NCBI GenBank assembly: GCA_973895155.1
Contig: OZ316898.1
Location: 8,060,001-8,124,000 of the forward strand
Length of the DNA stretch: 64,000 nucleotides
DNA from: Marsupella aquatica
Lineage: Eukaryota > Marchantiophyta
Direction of reading: 5' to 3'
In this document: positions 25,521 to 35,856 of the stretch, piece after piece
Numbering within the stretch: position 1 is the stretch's first letter
Layout of the letters: the number at the start of each line of letters is the position of its first letter
The notes under the pieces: model-generated
What the model was told of the DNA's origin: nothing
Databases searched by the model: none
What the model saw: only the letters and a program-made list of their open reading frames with translations
Made by a program: the position numbers and the translations under genes

Positions 25521-27919
25521 AATGAACGTATTTCATTGCTGACTTAGTGCATCTTGGTCAATTGTTGTTAGGCCTATGCTTTCTTGACATTTTTTGGTTT
25601 CTTGCTTTTCTTTTACATTCTTCCTTTGAACCCTAGTGACTGGCAAGACCAATCCTCATAGCTGTAGTTGGAGCTTTTTTGTAAGCTAGGGATGAAGGTG
25701 CTAATGAATAGCATGTAAATAATTTTATTGTCTATTGAAGTCTTTCTTCAAGAATCTTTTATATGTCAAATCTAGCTGGGATAGTTTTCTCTGCCTATGT
25801 GAAGCCTTTGTGTGTCACCCTTGAATCACAAATAGTCATTCATTGTACTCCGTGACAAAGTTCTTCCACAACCAAAATGCGCGCACTGCAAAATTCAAAT
25901 CTCTAAAATTCCCTGGCCTGAGTTCCTCAATTTCCCTACATCGGGAATATCTTTGTCTTCTTTATCTGGTCACAGACAACCCTAGGGGACTTTGTCCACA
26001 GGGAGGGATGTTTAGGGTCTTTGACATGCACTCTTAGTCCTGTCTTTATGTGATAAATGTCTTGAGCGGGATTCAAACTGGTTGGACTAATGCAGGTATT
26101 CCAGCCGGTTTTTTGTTGAGAGTTCTTTGAAATGGGCATTCTAGGAGAAGTTAAGTACAAACTAAACTTGGGCATGGAGATTCCTGACCGCTGAGTATCA
26201 ATCAGCAGCATTAGAATTGGGTGAAGGTGCCGCTGCGGGAGTTCGTCAGGCTTGATCCATGCTTCGAGTAAGGTTTTAAAAATGGCCTTGTCTCATCTTT
26301 CTTGTTGCCCCTGTTTGCTATTTGGGAGGGAAGTGGTGGCTTGAAAGTGGATTTCTTAAATCAGATTTTCCACTGTTCTCTTTCACCCATCAGACCCATC
26401 ATCTGAGATGAGAGATCTTAGTCCTGTCCCGTTCGGAATTGCAAGATATGACGGAGAATTGGAAGATGTGTTTCAGAAGGGAGAGAGAGAGAGAGTTGAA
26501 TAAATTTGTTGGAGTCATTGGCCTAGTGCTTGGGTTTCTATTTTGATCACATCATTAATCACGTGGTAGCATGGTTTTCCGGCCGAGCATTCCTTCTCTA
26601 TGGCCTAAGAGGACATTTTTGAAGCAAGTGAACCCCCTCCTCTTTTCTCTGCATTTTCCTACCCTCAGCAATTCAGACGAGACAATTGGGTGACTCTGTC
26701 CAGATTATGAACACGCGACAAGGAATCGGAGGATGCTTTCGAGCAATAGAATTGAATGACTGCCCTTCATTCCTCTTCTCAAAGGGGAGTCTTTTGTAAC
26801 TAGAGTATAGACGGTCATTTATCATCTCAGGCTTGACATGATCACGAGGCTCTCAGTCAGAATCCTGAGAAAAGGAGAGTTGGAGGAGAGGTTGAGAAGA
26901 GGGGGAGAGAGAGCTCAGCACTTGTCTTAGTCATCTTTAGTTGGGCTCAAACTCTGGTTGGGGACATCTATAGCACTAGGATCAGTCAAGAAGGCTGTGT
27001 TGGCCTCTTTTTGGTGCAGAATTCGTGAACAGATGAAGAGAGGAGAGATAACTTGAACACACGGGTCATGATTGTTGTCTCCTAGCCCAAGCGAGTGACC
27101 AAACGTTCATCTGAATTTAATTGATGCTATCATTTTGTCACTGTGTTTTTGACATAGAGAGGATAAGTTTTTTTCAGTAATTTTGTATAACGTCAGGTTC
27201 ACATTGCAGATAGGAGGAATTCCTTGGGTTTTGCCCGGTGCATCGTCAGCAGCTATGTTTTGTAAGCAGCCCAGCTTTTTACTTTTGTACTCCTGAAGTA
27301 GCCGTGGAAAAATGGTACAACTGCAGCACAAGTCCAATCATGTGTGCTCCTACTTTGCTTCTGTAGCGGGTCCAACTTTTTCAATAGAGGTAGCTGGTAT
27401 GTAATTCCAAAGCCCATCATCGAACTAAAGGTCATGACTATACTCAACCCAAGAACGGCAGTGTCACCTTCTTCGATGGTATTGAATCACAACCAATGCA
27501 ATAGCTCCTGTTAAGCATCCGGGAAGAGATTTGGAGAGGGTGGGATTTTTTTTGCTTACTTTTAGGCTACAATTTGATTCACCAGAGAACTGAGAAAATC
27601 TTTTTTATTTTTGCCCTGAAGTTAGTTCTTGTGAGCCTGGTATTTCCAAGAGATGTGTTGATCTATTCTTACCTAGACCTTGCCCTCTTAGGGTATTGGG
27701 AAGGGAGTAGGATAGCTCAGTCAGAGCTTCACTTCTGTGAATTAATTGGTACAGTAGCTTAGACAGCTGCCATAGTGTTTGCAAATTTATGTTTGCTGGC
27801 CTTTTGATAGAATTAAATTGGAAAATTTTCCGTCTTCAATCCGGTATTGATGTTTGACAAAGGATGTTGTTGGAATCATCTCTTCACATTATCTTCGCTC
27901 TGAATCTTCTCTAGGAATT
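25521..27919. other. Non-coding stretch
   Basis: No supportable gene or repeat. Short open frames on both strands (25843-26211, 27107-27447, 27574-27762) lack family motifs and plausible splice partners. The last few hundred bases should hold the promoter and 5' UTR of the HAD-family gene. Confidence 0.45.
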
Positions 27920-28377
27920 ATGGGATGCCCTTTCCCACAAATCAACACTGTGAAGGCGTTACTATTTGACATCAACGGCACTCTGACAGATTCAGATCCT
28001 CTACTCTATGTGGCCTTCCGAGATATGGTTTAGTTTAATTTCCTTTTTCTTCTCCATCATTTTGCGTTGTGTCTATGTCTGATACATCTCTCATGCAGTA
28101 GAGCTCATGTGGTCAATCTTTCGTGTTTGTCTGTTTATTTTCACAAATTGGCAGAAAATTAAGGATTCAGTTATGTAGTTGGTGTGCAGGAAGGGTACAT
28201 GGGAGGAGAGCCAATAACAGAAGAGTTCTTTAGTGCTCACATCAGTGGCAAATTCAACGCTGATATTGGTAGATTTCTCTTTCCTGATTGGGAGGAAAGT
28301 AGGCAAACAAAGTGGTTGGATGAAAAGGAAGTTCTTTTCAGGAATTATGCTACAACCTGGCTTCCCTCTGTCTCTAT
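27920..28377 (+). pseudogene. HAD-superfamily sugar-phosphatase-like gene, 5' part, truncated by retrotransposon insertion
   Basis: Exon 1 (27920-28027) reads MGCPFPQINTVKALLFDING and then TLTDSDPLLYVAFRDM. Exon 2 (28190-28377) has GGEPITEEFFSAHISGKFN, then RFLFPDW and DEKEVLFR. The GT-AG junction is in phase. This is the N-terminal core and cap start of haloacid-dehalogenase phosphatases close to plant sugar phosphatases (the At2g38740 type as I recall). The family signature DxDGT appears as DINGT: the nucleophile Asp is kept, but the second Asp, the usual general acid/base, is Asn. The frame runs straight into element 1 at 28378. Beyond the insertion (51195 on) the resumed frame stops within a few codons, and no later exon (cap remainder, Lys motif, DD motif) is visible. 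It is therefore either a gene killed by the insertion or a partial copy that was already dead. Confidence 0.7.
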
Positions 28378-28707
28378 TGTCACACCATTCTGAGTAGTGT
28401 AGTAGTATATCGTGCTATTAGAGTATGTATGTTTGGTATGAGTGCTATTGGAGCCGATAAGGTTCTGTCAGGTTTGTGTGAGAGGGTACTTCTCACTTGT
28501 GAGGCATTGAAAGGTCATCTTTCAATGTTGAGCCTTGGAGAGAGAGGAGCTTGAGTGTGGCTATGGTGGCTGTGAGCTCCGCTTGTGTAACATGGATTCC
28601 TTGAGTAGTGCAAGGTGCGTTGGCTTGACATACGTGTGTGATCGGATCGGTGCGGGATCGATGGGGTATTGTTGACCGAGATCGTTGTGCCGATTGTATG
28701 GAGATTA
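28378..28707 (+). repeat. Element 1 left LTR portion (segment B only)
   Basis: Matches 37502-37685 plus 50907-51057 with two differences (28430 T versus 37554 C; 28592 A versus 50942 G). Segment A, present before B on the right side, is missing here. Contains the hairpin arms CATTGAAAG (28505-28513) and CTTTCAATG (28519-28527). Confidence 0.88.
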
Positions 28708-28718
28708 CATTGAAAGAT
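28707..28718 (+). promoter_or_regulatory. Candidate self-priming primer-binding site of element 1
   Basis: ACATTGAAAGAT directly at the end of LTR segment B is the exact reverse complement of ATCTTTCAATGT at 28517-28528 inside the LTR. No tRNA-type site beginning TGG follows the LTR. In Tf1-like elements about 11 nt at the RNA 5' end pair with the site just after the LTR, and this arrangement is similar. Confidence 0.4.
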
Positions 28719-30061
28719 CACATTCGAAATCTGTTGTACGGACTGTGCGGACAGAAGTTCGATTGATTGAGTTGTCGACGGTTCGTGGTAGCTCGGATCG
28801 TGTGTTGTTATCGAACAGATCGTTGGTATCTTGACCTGTATCGTTGTTGTCCGATCGGCTTGCTTCCCGATCGATGTACAGATCTGTGATTGGTGACAGG
28901 TTTTGAGTTGGAGGTCGATTGATGATTCGTGGAGGAAAGCGAATGTTGAGTAGATGTTGGACAGTGGAAGTCGATCCGTGAGGCTTCAGATCCGATTGCC
29001 GGCTACTGTGAGGCTTCAGATCTGATTGTCGGCTACTGTGGGGCTTCAGATCTGATTGCCGGCTATTGTTGGACGATGTTGGCAAGGCGCAGGTGAAGCG
29101 ACGGCTCTTTTCCTGAAGGAACGGAGCTGCCAATGCCCCGTGCGACGGTATCATCGTTTCAGTGAAAGAAACGAGGGTCAAAGGTGTTTAATCAAGCTGC
29201 TGCCAGTTCTGTGGAAGGGCTGTGTTTTTCATGAAGGAAATCGACAGTTTTCGGGAGCTTTTCGTGAAGGAAGTAGTCATTTTTGGGGTCAGGTGTGAGG
29301 CGCACAAGGTCATCCATCCCGAAAGTGCTCACGCGAGGCGACGCGTGAGGTCACCCATCCCGAAAGTGCTCCCAACCGCAAGCGCGAAGTCACCCATCGT
29401 GAGCGCAGGCAGGCGCGAGGTCAAGGTCACCCATCCCGGGGCTATTCCGGGCCGTGAGCGCGAGGGGAGGCACAAGGTCGAGCGCGAGGAGGTCACCCAT
29501 CCTGGGTCTATTCCCGGCCGCGAGCGCTTAACTGGCAAGTTCTCATCCCACCTTGTGTACACACAAGCTTTGACAACTTGTTGTTTAGATTCAAGCGCCA
29601 GGGGGCTTTATATACTTCCCGGTTTGTTTAGAGGCCTATTCTAGGCCAAATCAGAGGCTGTTTGAGGGTTTTTGATACTTCTGAGTCCATCTAGACTCAC
29701 AGATTGAACCAATTTTGCCTTGGTTCTCATCTACAACATTGGAGTGCCATTGTGAAGCCTATTATGAAGACTCTTCCTTGAACCTTATGCACATTGTCAT
29801 ATTGATTTGCATTTGCTTTTGTGTGGAGAGTTGAATGGTATCCATTCTTGTTTCTGGATCCTCTTCACACATGTTTCCTGTTTATGCGCCATGTTAGTTT
29901 CGTGTGGGCGCTTGATTCCATCGGAGTGATCCGGGTTTGCAACTGGACATTCTAGTGTGCTGTGTATTTCTCTCTTGGTGATGTTGGAGTGATGCCCAAC
30001 ACACCATGGTGAGTGCTTGTGGTGCTGACAGGGATAGATTGCCCTTAGGGTTAGCACATAG
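28719..30061 (+). other. Element 1 leader with two families of short repeats
   Basis: An untranslated leader of about 1.35 kb between LTR and Gag. It holds three tandem 30-bp units at 28981-29069 (core ggcttcagatctgattg) and five spaced copies of a GGTCACCCATCC-like word between about 29300 and 29505, some followed by 'cgaaagtgctc', others by 'gg.tctattcc'. The open frames here are repeat-driven and not taken as genes. Confidence 0.6.
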
Positions 30062-32120
30062 ATTAGGTTAGGGTTGGTCACCACGGATTCCTCTGGTGCT
30101 GCTGGATTACCCGATGGACGACGGACCGGTTTCACTCGGAGTGGGGCACAGTTTCGGCCAGCGGCATTGGTAGCAGTCAGCAGTGCAGCTTCAGACAGTG
30201 ATTCTGATGAGGACTCAGTGACCAGTTCTCCTCATCATCAGGTGGTTGCACCTTTGTTGTGGGATATGGACGAGATGTACGGGGCTACAAAGGGCCCACG
30301 ACGATACTCTGGTGCAGTTGGCACAATTGATCTGGATGACTTCATCCAGGAGTTTGATACGTGGTGCGATATGCAGACATTGCGTAATGTCACGTTGTTT
30401 ACCCCTTTCATGGCATGGAAGGGATTATTCCAGCATTTGGAGGGGCCACCCATGGATGACTACCATGAGTTTCGGAAGGCTCATTTGGTTGAAATTGAGG
30501 CATGGAGGCAGCATTGGTCGCCTAATTACGTGTCCATCACCTATGGCACTAGTGCGGCTGCCCAACCAATTGCCACAGCTGCTGCTTCTTCTAGCAGCAC
30601 TAGCTAGAGTGGCACACCATCCACCAGCAGCACTCCAGCAGCATCCACCACTACTCCTGCCAGTGTGATTGTGACGGGAACTGGAGTTGCGCCAGCATTT
30701 AATCCCGTGGTGGAATTCTTTGAGGTACTGAAGCAGAACTATCAGGGTGTGAGAACTGATAAGTTGAAGGGTCTTCAGGAGTTCCAACGCAAGACTGGAG
30801 AGAGCCTACGTGAGGCATACACACGTATGCGCAGATTGATCACTGTCACCAAGGGAGTGACAGAGGCTCAGGCAGTCCAGTTTTGGTATGCAATTCTGGA
30901 CAGAGAATTGCGACGCAGAGTGAGAGATGTCACTCTGCTTAGGGATGCAGATCCCACATTAGCAGTTGTTTTCACCCTTTCTGAGCGCATTGAGCTCAAT
31001 ATGGTGAATGAGAAGGTGGTGACTTTCGGATTTGCCAAGGAAGCACCAAAGGCTGCATCTACATCCACACCACAGCCTACTGCACGGAAGAGCCAGAGGG
31101 AGAAGCCTACTGCACGAGAGTCTACCAGCCAGAGACCTGTGCCCTCTTATGCTGGACAGCAGTCAGGATGCTGGACCTGTGGTGGGGATCATGCACAGAG
31201 ATATTGTCCAGATCATAGAGGATCAGGGGGAGCATCAGCGCCTGATCAACGACAATGTGATCACTGTGGAGCTCCTGGACACACCAAGGATAGGTGTTTC
31301 TCACTCCACCCTGAGTTACGGAGAGGAGGATCCCGTACACATGATCAGGGAAGAGGAGGAGGAGGTAGAGGTGGTGGACGTGGTCGTGGCATGCCACATG
31401 CAGGGAGACAGGGAGGTGACGCTGCCCCTGCTGTAACCATAGATCCAAAGGATGCTAAGATTGCTCAATTAGAGCAACAACTAGCTGCCATGGCTAGTTC
31501 CCAGGTGAGACCTAATTCTGGTGATGGAGCATCTACATCCTATGGACCTTCCACATCCCATGGTCCTTCCACATCTTATGGAGCTGATGGAGACCTTGCC
31601 ACCATGGGATTCATGTGTGGCACTACACATATTGATGCATCAGCAGCTTTGACACGTGGGGCAGCCAAAGCTCTTGAGCCCCGAGGAGCAGTAGTGGAGT
31701 TAGATCCACAAAGGGGGGATGCACGTCGGCAGACAAAGCTTCCTCAGTCTTTTACATTGTCAGAGACAATTCAGACTGCCTCTATGAACCCGGTTCGGAC
31801 AAACCATGATGTGGGTAAGTTGGCAGAATCAGGTAGTGATGCAGCAGGGATGACATGTACCTTGCTGGGGGCGGCTACTGCCATAGTACGCACCCCATTA
31901 TTTTCAACGACAGACATGCTGAACTTGGGAGTTGGTCCTGCAGAAGTGTTCAGATTGGCAGCTACACTCTGTGAGGACACTCCAGTGGTTGCTTCCCATG
32001 CAGAAGCAACTTGTAGTGTTGATGCAGTGAAGACCATGCCACCTACTGCTACTAGTGAGACATGGCATGCAGCAGCAGCGAGGTTGGTGGATTTACCAGC
32101 ACGCCCTGCATTTGAGAGGA
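30062..32120 (+). pseudogene. gag: Element 1 Gag (capsid and CCHC nucleocapsid), one in-frame stop
   Basis: Frame opens after the stop at 30059-30061. The first ATG is at 30266, so the true start is uncertain. An early part (LDDFIQEFDTWCDMQTLRNV) looks like the first capsid helices. After a Ser/Thr-rich linker broken by TAG at 30605-30607, a second part has the retrotransposon-Gag pattern (EFFEVLKQNYQGVRTDKLKG, LQEFQRKTGESLREAYTRMR). Two zinc knuckles follow at about 31170-31300: an atypical CWTCGGDHAQRYC and a regular CDHCGAPGHTKDRC. Then come a Gly/Arg-rich stretch (RGRGGGGRGG type), likely RNA-binding, and a low-complexity STSYGPST repeat region. The TAG lies in a poorly conserved linker and would cut Gag in two. 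Confidence 0.8.
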
Positions 32121-32900
32121 CTAGGTTTAAACCTAGTGTTGTGTCATTGGATAATCGGAGTGGTATCTTCCGATTAGTTGGGCCTTCTGGAGCAGTATAC
32201 CAGCCAGAGAGAGTGTTACTGGATACTGGTGCTCAGCCCTTGATGTTGGGGAAGTCTGCCATATGTGGATTGGGATTGCGTCCAGAGGATTTGGAGGATT
32301 GTCCCTTTCCCATTCAGACTTCATTGGGGGGACCTACACCTACACAGCATATCACCAGGAGACCACTTGATTTGAGGATTCAGGAAGGTCATACCACAGA
32401 TAGCTCACAGATACAGGCGCGAGCTATTCTGACTAAGGTAGAGTCATATGATGTGTTGGTGGGATGTATAGTGCTCTACCCCATGGGATTTATTCTTGAT
32501 TTTTGGGAGGAATCAGTGTCATATAGACCTGATTGGCAGTCAGGAGATGCTCGATTGAGAAAATTGCCAGTGAGATTTAGTGGACCTGTGGGAGGCTCTA
32601 AATCCACACCATTGTCTTTGGCAGCATTCAATGGTGTAATTGCTGGACCTGATGATTTGATTGAGGGTAATGCGCATGCAGCCGATGTTCCACCATTGGA
32701 GGAGTCTCATGAGGAGCACATCATGCGAGGGTTACCTGTTGGCAGTGTTGTGCCACCAGTGTGGGGCACTGCACAAGCCTTGCCACAGGAGGCAGCACGA
32801 TTGGTACATGATGCATGGCGTCATGCTTTTACACCACAGTCAGGAGTAGAGCAGTCTTTTGCAGATGGACCTGTGACTCTTTCACCATTGGATACCACTC
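32121..32900 (+). pseudogene. Element 1 aspartic protease (retropepsin) region
   Basis: Same frame as Gag. Contains RVLLDTGAQPLMLG (about 32208-32250), the DTGA active-site motif of retropepsins. It is followed by GLRPEDLEDC and a hydrophobic 'YDVLVGCIVLYPMGFILDF' block, corresponding to the flap and the second conserved element of Ty3/gypsy proteases. About 130 residues match protease length. Another 120 or so residues of unclear function lead into the methyltransferase. This part is intact by itself, but the polyprotein upstream and downstream is broken. Confidence 0.8.
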
Positions 32901-34062
32901 CTATTGCTTGGCAATATCCACCGGAGGGTATTTGTTTGTTGGATCTTTTTGGTGGGATTAGCACTGGATTGGCTGCTGTTCTTCAGGCAGGAATTCCTGT
33001 GCGTCGTTATTTATATGTGGAGACAGATGAGACAGCACGGAGGGTCTCATTGCGACATGTGGCTATGTTGGTGGATAGATATCCACAGTTGCTACCAGTG
33101 GATGCTGTTCGTGATTATCAGCATGCACTACCTGCTGATATTTCATTGTTGGGGTGGATCATCTGCATCGTGTTGGCCCCATTGATTTGGTGATTGCTGG
33201 TTGGCCATGTCAGGGCCAATCTAGAGCTGGCGTTGGGCATGGACTTCATGATCCACGCTTTGCATTGTTTTGGGAGATGTTACGGGTGCTGCGTCACCTC
33301 CAGCTACATCAGACACAGTCTCCAGCATACATTTTGGAGAATGTGCCATTGTTAGGTGATGATCGTAGTCGGATTGTTGCCAGTGTTCACCAGGTGAGGT
33401 CTTGGATTGGACCCGCTGTGTTATTGGATGCTGCACGTGTGGGTTCTTGTGCACATCGTCCACGCTTATGGTGGACTAATTTGATCCCATGTGAGGTGCT
33501 GAAGCGCGCATTTGACAGCATTCCACGCTCACCAGCCTTAGTGGTGGATGATATTTTGGATCCAGGGCGTCGTGCACAGGGTGTGACCCAACCTGATAGA
33601 CCTCCATTGGCAATGGTCAATGCAGTTGGGTGCCCACGTTGTGCATTACCCACTCTTGTAAGCCACTCTGCTTCATATGCATTCAGAGCAGGTGGCCCTG
33701 GACTTGTATGGGACACAGCTCTCCAGCAGTTAGTGGAGCCTACTGCTGATGAGAGAGAGCGTGCTATGGGATTTTTGACTGGCACCACTGCAGTTGCCTC
33801 TGTGTCAGAGGGTTTGCGGCGCCAGGTTCTTGGTCAAGCAATGGATTTGAATTGTTTGACTTGGATTATCAGCTTGGGAGTAGCTGAACAGTTGCGGATG
33901 CGCTCTGCCGGAATTACTGATTGTCCCTTGGTGAGCTTGCGGTCCACTAAGACAGTATTGACCACAGCTGGGGGCGAGCAGACAGTCCATGGACCTATGA
34001 CAGGATTGGCAGCTGGACAGATTGTTGAGCAGGAAGAGACTGCTCAATCTACTGCTAAATAG
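32901..34062 (+). pseudogene. Element 1 cytosine-5 DNA methyltransferase domain (DNMT3/DRM-like), one frameshift
   Basis: Inserted between protease and RT. Motif I is LLDLFGGISTGL (about 32936-32971), followed by RRYLYVETDE as the SAM-ribose acidic end. Motif IV is DLVIAGWPCQGQSRAG (about 33188-33232) with the catalytic Cys in Pro-Cys-Gln. Motif VI is YILENVP (about 33328). Motif VIII is AHRPRLWWTN (about 33452-33482). Motifs IX/X are represented by RERAMGF and a C-terminal RRQVLGQAMD. The order I-IV-VI-VIII-IX-X is that of DNMT3-type enzymes. The segment between motifs I and IV crosses a one-base frame change near 33150 (GGGG tract): frame 2 runs to the stop at 33191-33193, frame 1 continues. 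All catalytic motifs are otherwise present, so the enzyme was probably active in the parent element. Ends at TAG 34060-34062. Confidence 0.88.
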
Positions 34063-34068
34063 CAATCA
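34060..34068 (+). promoter_or_regulatory. UAG CAA UCA stop context between methyltransferase and RT (candidate readthrough site)
   Basis: The stop that ends the methyltransferase frame is TAG CAA TCA, matching the consensus UAG-CAR-YYA of tobamovirus-type readthrough. The same frame continues without shift into the RT region. It may equally be a simple nonsense change from CAG. Confidence 0.4.
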
Positions 34069-35856
34069 TCGGCTATCTCTTCTACCCTACAAAGAGATAT
34101 TAGGGAGTTGGTGGAGAGTTGGGAACCACAGCTTGGCCCTAAGTTAACAGGGGAGGAGAGACGTCGCATGCATCGATTCCTGAAGAGTTATTGGAATTGT
34201 TTTGCATTCAGCATGAAGGATTTGGGGACATTGAAGGGCACTGGTATTCAGATTGAATTGGCTAGTGATGCGCCAATCTTTCGTAGACCATACCGTTATA
34301 GTGACATGGAGAGAGCTCTGATTCAAAGCAGAACTCAAGATTTGTTGGAGGCTGGATTGGTGGAGATTTCATATGGGGAGTATGCATTTGCCACAGTGAT
34401 GCCAGCCAAGAAGGATGTGCATGGCAATTACACAGATAGGCGCATGTGTGGTGATTACAGACCTATTAATCGCCAGACAAAATCTGATCGATATGCCATG
34501 CCCACACCTGAGGAGATCTTTGATGCTGTGGGGCATGCAAAGGTTTTCAGTTCATTGGATCTGAGGGCAGGATACCATCAGCTTCCAATTAGGCATGCTG
34601 ACAGGTCCAAGACAACATTCTAGGGGATTGATTCTTATGGCAAAGATCATTTGTATCAATGGTTATTCTTACCATTTGGGTTGAAGAATGCACCAGCTGA
34701 GTTCCAAAGAGTCATGGATCGAATCCTTGCAGGTTTGGATTTTGTCAGATGTTATATTGATGATATTTTGGTCTATTCTTCTACTGTGGAAGAACATCAG
34801 CAGCACTTGCAGACTGTGTTGGAGAGATTGAGAGCACATGGGTTGAAGCTCCATCCTAGCAAGTGTAAGTTCTTCCAAGACCAGATTGAGTATTTGGGCC
34901 ACACCATATACCCAGGGGGATTGGGTGTACAGCAGACTAAAGTGGAGGCCATTACACAGATTCCTTGTCCTACTGATGTGAGTAGAGTTCGTGCATTCTT
35001 GGGATTGGCGAGCTACTACAGGAGGTATGTTAAAGGATTTAGCCAGCTTGCTAAACCTTTGACCATACTCACTAAGTTGGATCAGGAATGGATTTGGGGT
35101 GATGACCAGGAGCATGCCTTTCAGGAGTTGAAGCAAAGGTTGACATCATCCCCTATTTTGAGAAGACCCATTTCAGGCAGACCATTTCAGCTACACACTG
35201 ATTGGAGTGGAGTAGGACTTGGAGCAGTGCTGACTCAGAAGGATGATGAGGGGAATGAGTTTGTTGTGGCTTATGCCAGTAGATCAAACAATTCAGCAGA
35301 GGCTAAGTATAGCTCTTATGAGGGAGAGTGTTTGGCAGCAGTGTGGGCTGTTGCACACTTTCGTTGCTACTTGTTTGGTAACCCCTTCACCTTGATCACT
35401 GATCATCAGCCTCTTAAGTGGTTAATGGAGTCTGACAAGCTTACAGGGAAGCTTGCACGATGGGCATTGTTGTTACAGGAGTATGATTTCCAGGTGGTGC
35501 ATAGGCCTGGAAAAGTGAACTTGGATGCAGATGGATTAAGCCGCAATCCATGTACCAGTCAGCAGGATGAGACTGGAGCCAGATGGCATGATGAGTCAGA
35601 TAAGGAGATGGTGCCAGGATGGCATGCATCTGCCTTTCTTTGTTGGGTGCCAGCATACAGTGAATCTGTGGACTCTACTTCATTGGATGGAGTGGGTGAT
35701 GAGTCTTCAGATGTGGATGTTGGTGAGGTAACTTCTGGACAACAAGATATTCACAATGATGTGAGAGTGTTGGAATATCTGCGCAGTGGTTCTATTGTTG
35801 GCAGTGTTGATGCCAAGGAACGTGACAGGGTTCTACAGAGAGCCAAGAGATTTTGA
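34063..35856 (+). pseudogene. pol: Element 1 reverse transcriptase and RNase H, in-frame stop inside RT
   Basis: Frame 1. RT shows the RYSDMERALI fingers region, FATVMPAKKD, MCGDYRPINRQT, FSSLDLRAGYHQLPI, then TAG at 34621-34623 in a conserved position, and then FLPFGLKNAPAEFQRVMDRI and the catalytic CYIDDILVYS (YxDD type). RT ends with FLGLASYYRRY. RNase H follows from about 35180: TDWSGVGLGAVL (catalytic Asp), YSSYEGECLAAVWA (catalytic Glu), TLITDHQPLKWLM (catalytic Asp) and VNLDADGLSR. TGA at 35854-35856 ends the segment just before the integrase zinc-binding part. The family is Ty3/gypsy. The stops lie inside conserved domains, so this copy could not make active enzyme. Confidence 0.9.

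Noticed and set aside
28705-29181. 158-codon minus-strand open frame in the leader of element 1
   Set aside because: Its repeats simply reflect the three 30-bp DNA repeats; no domain, and antisense to the element.
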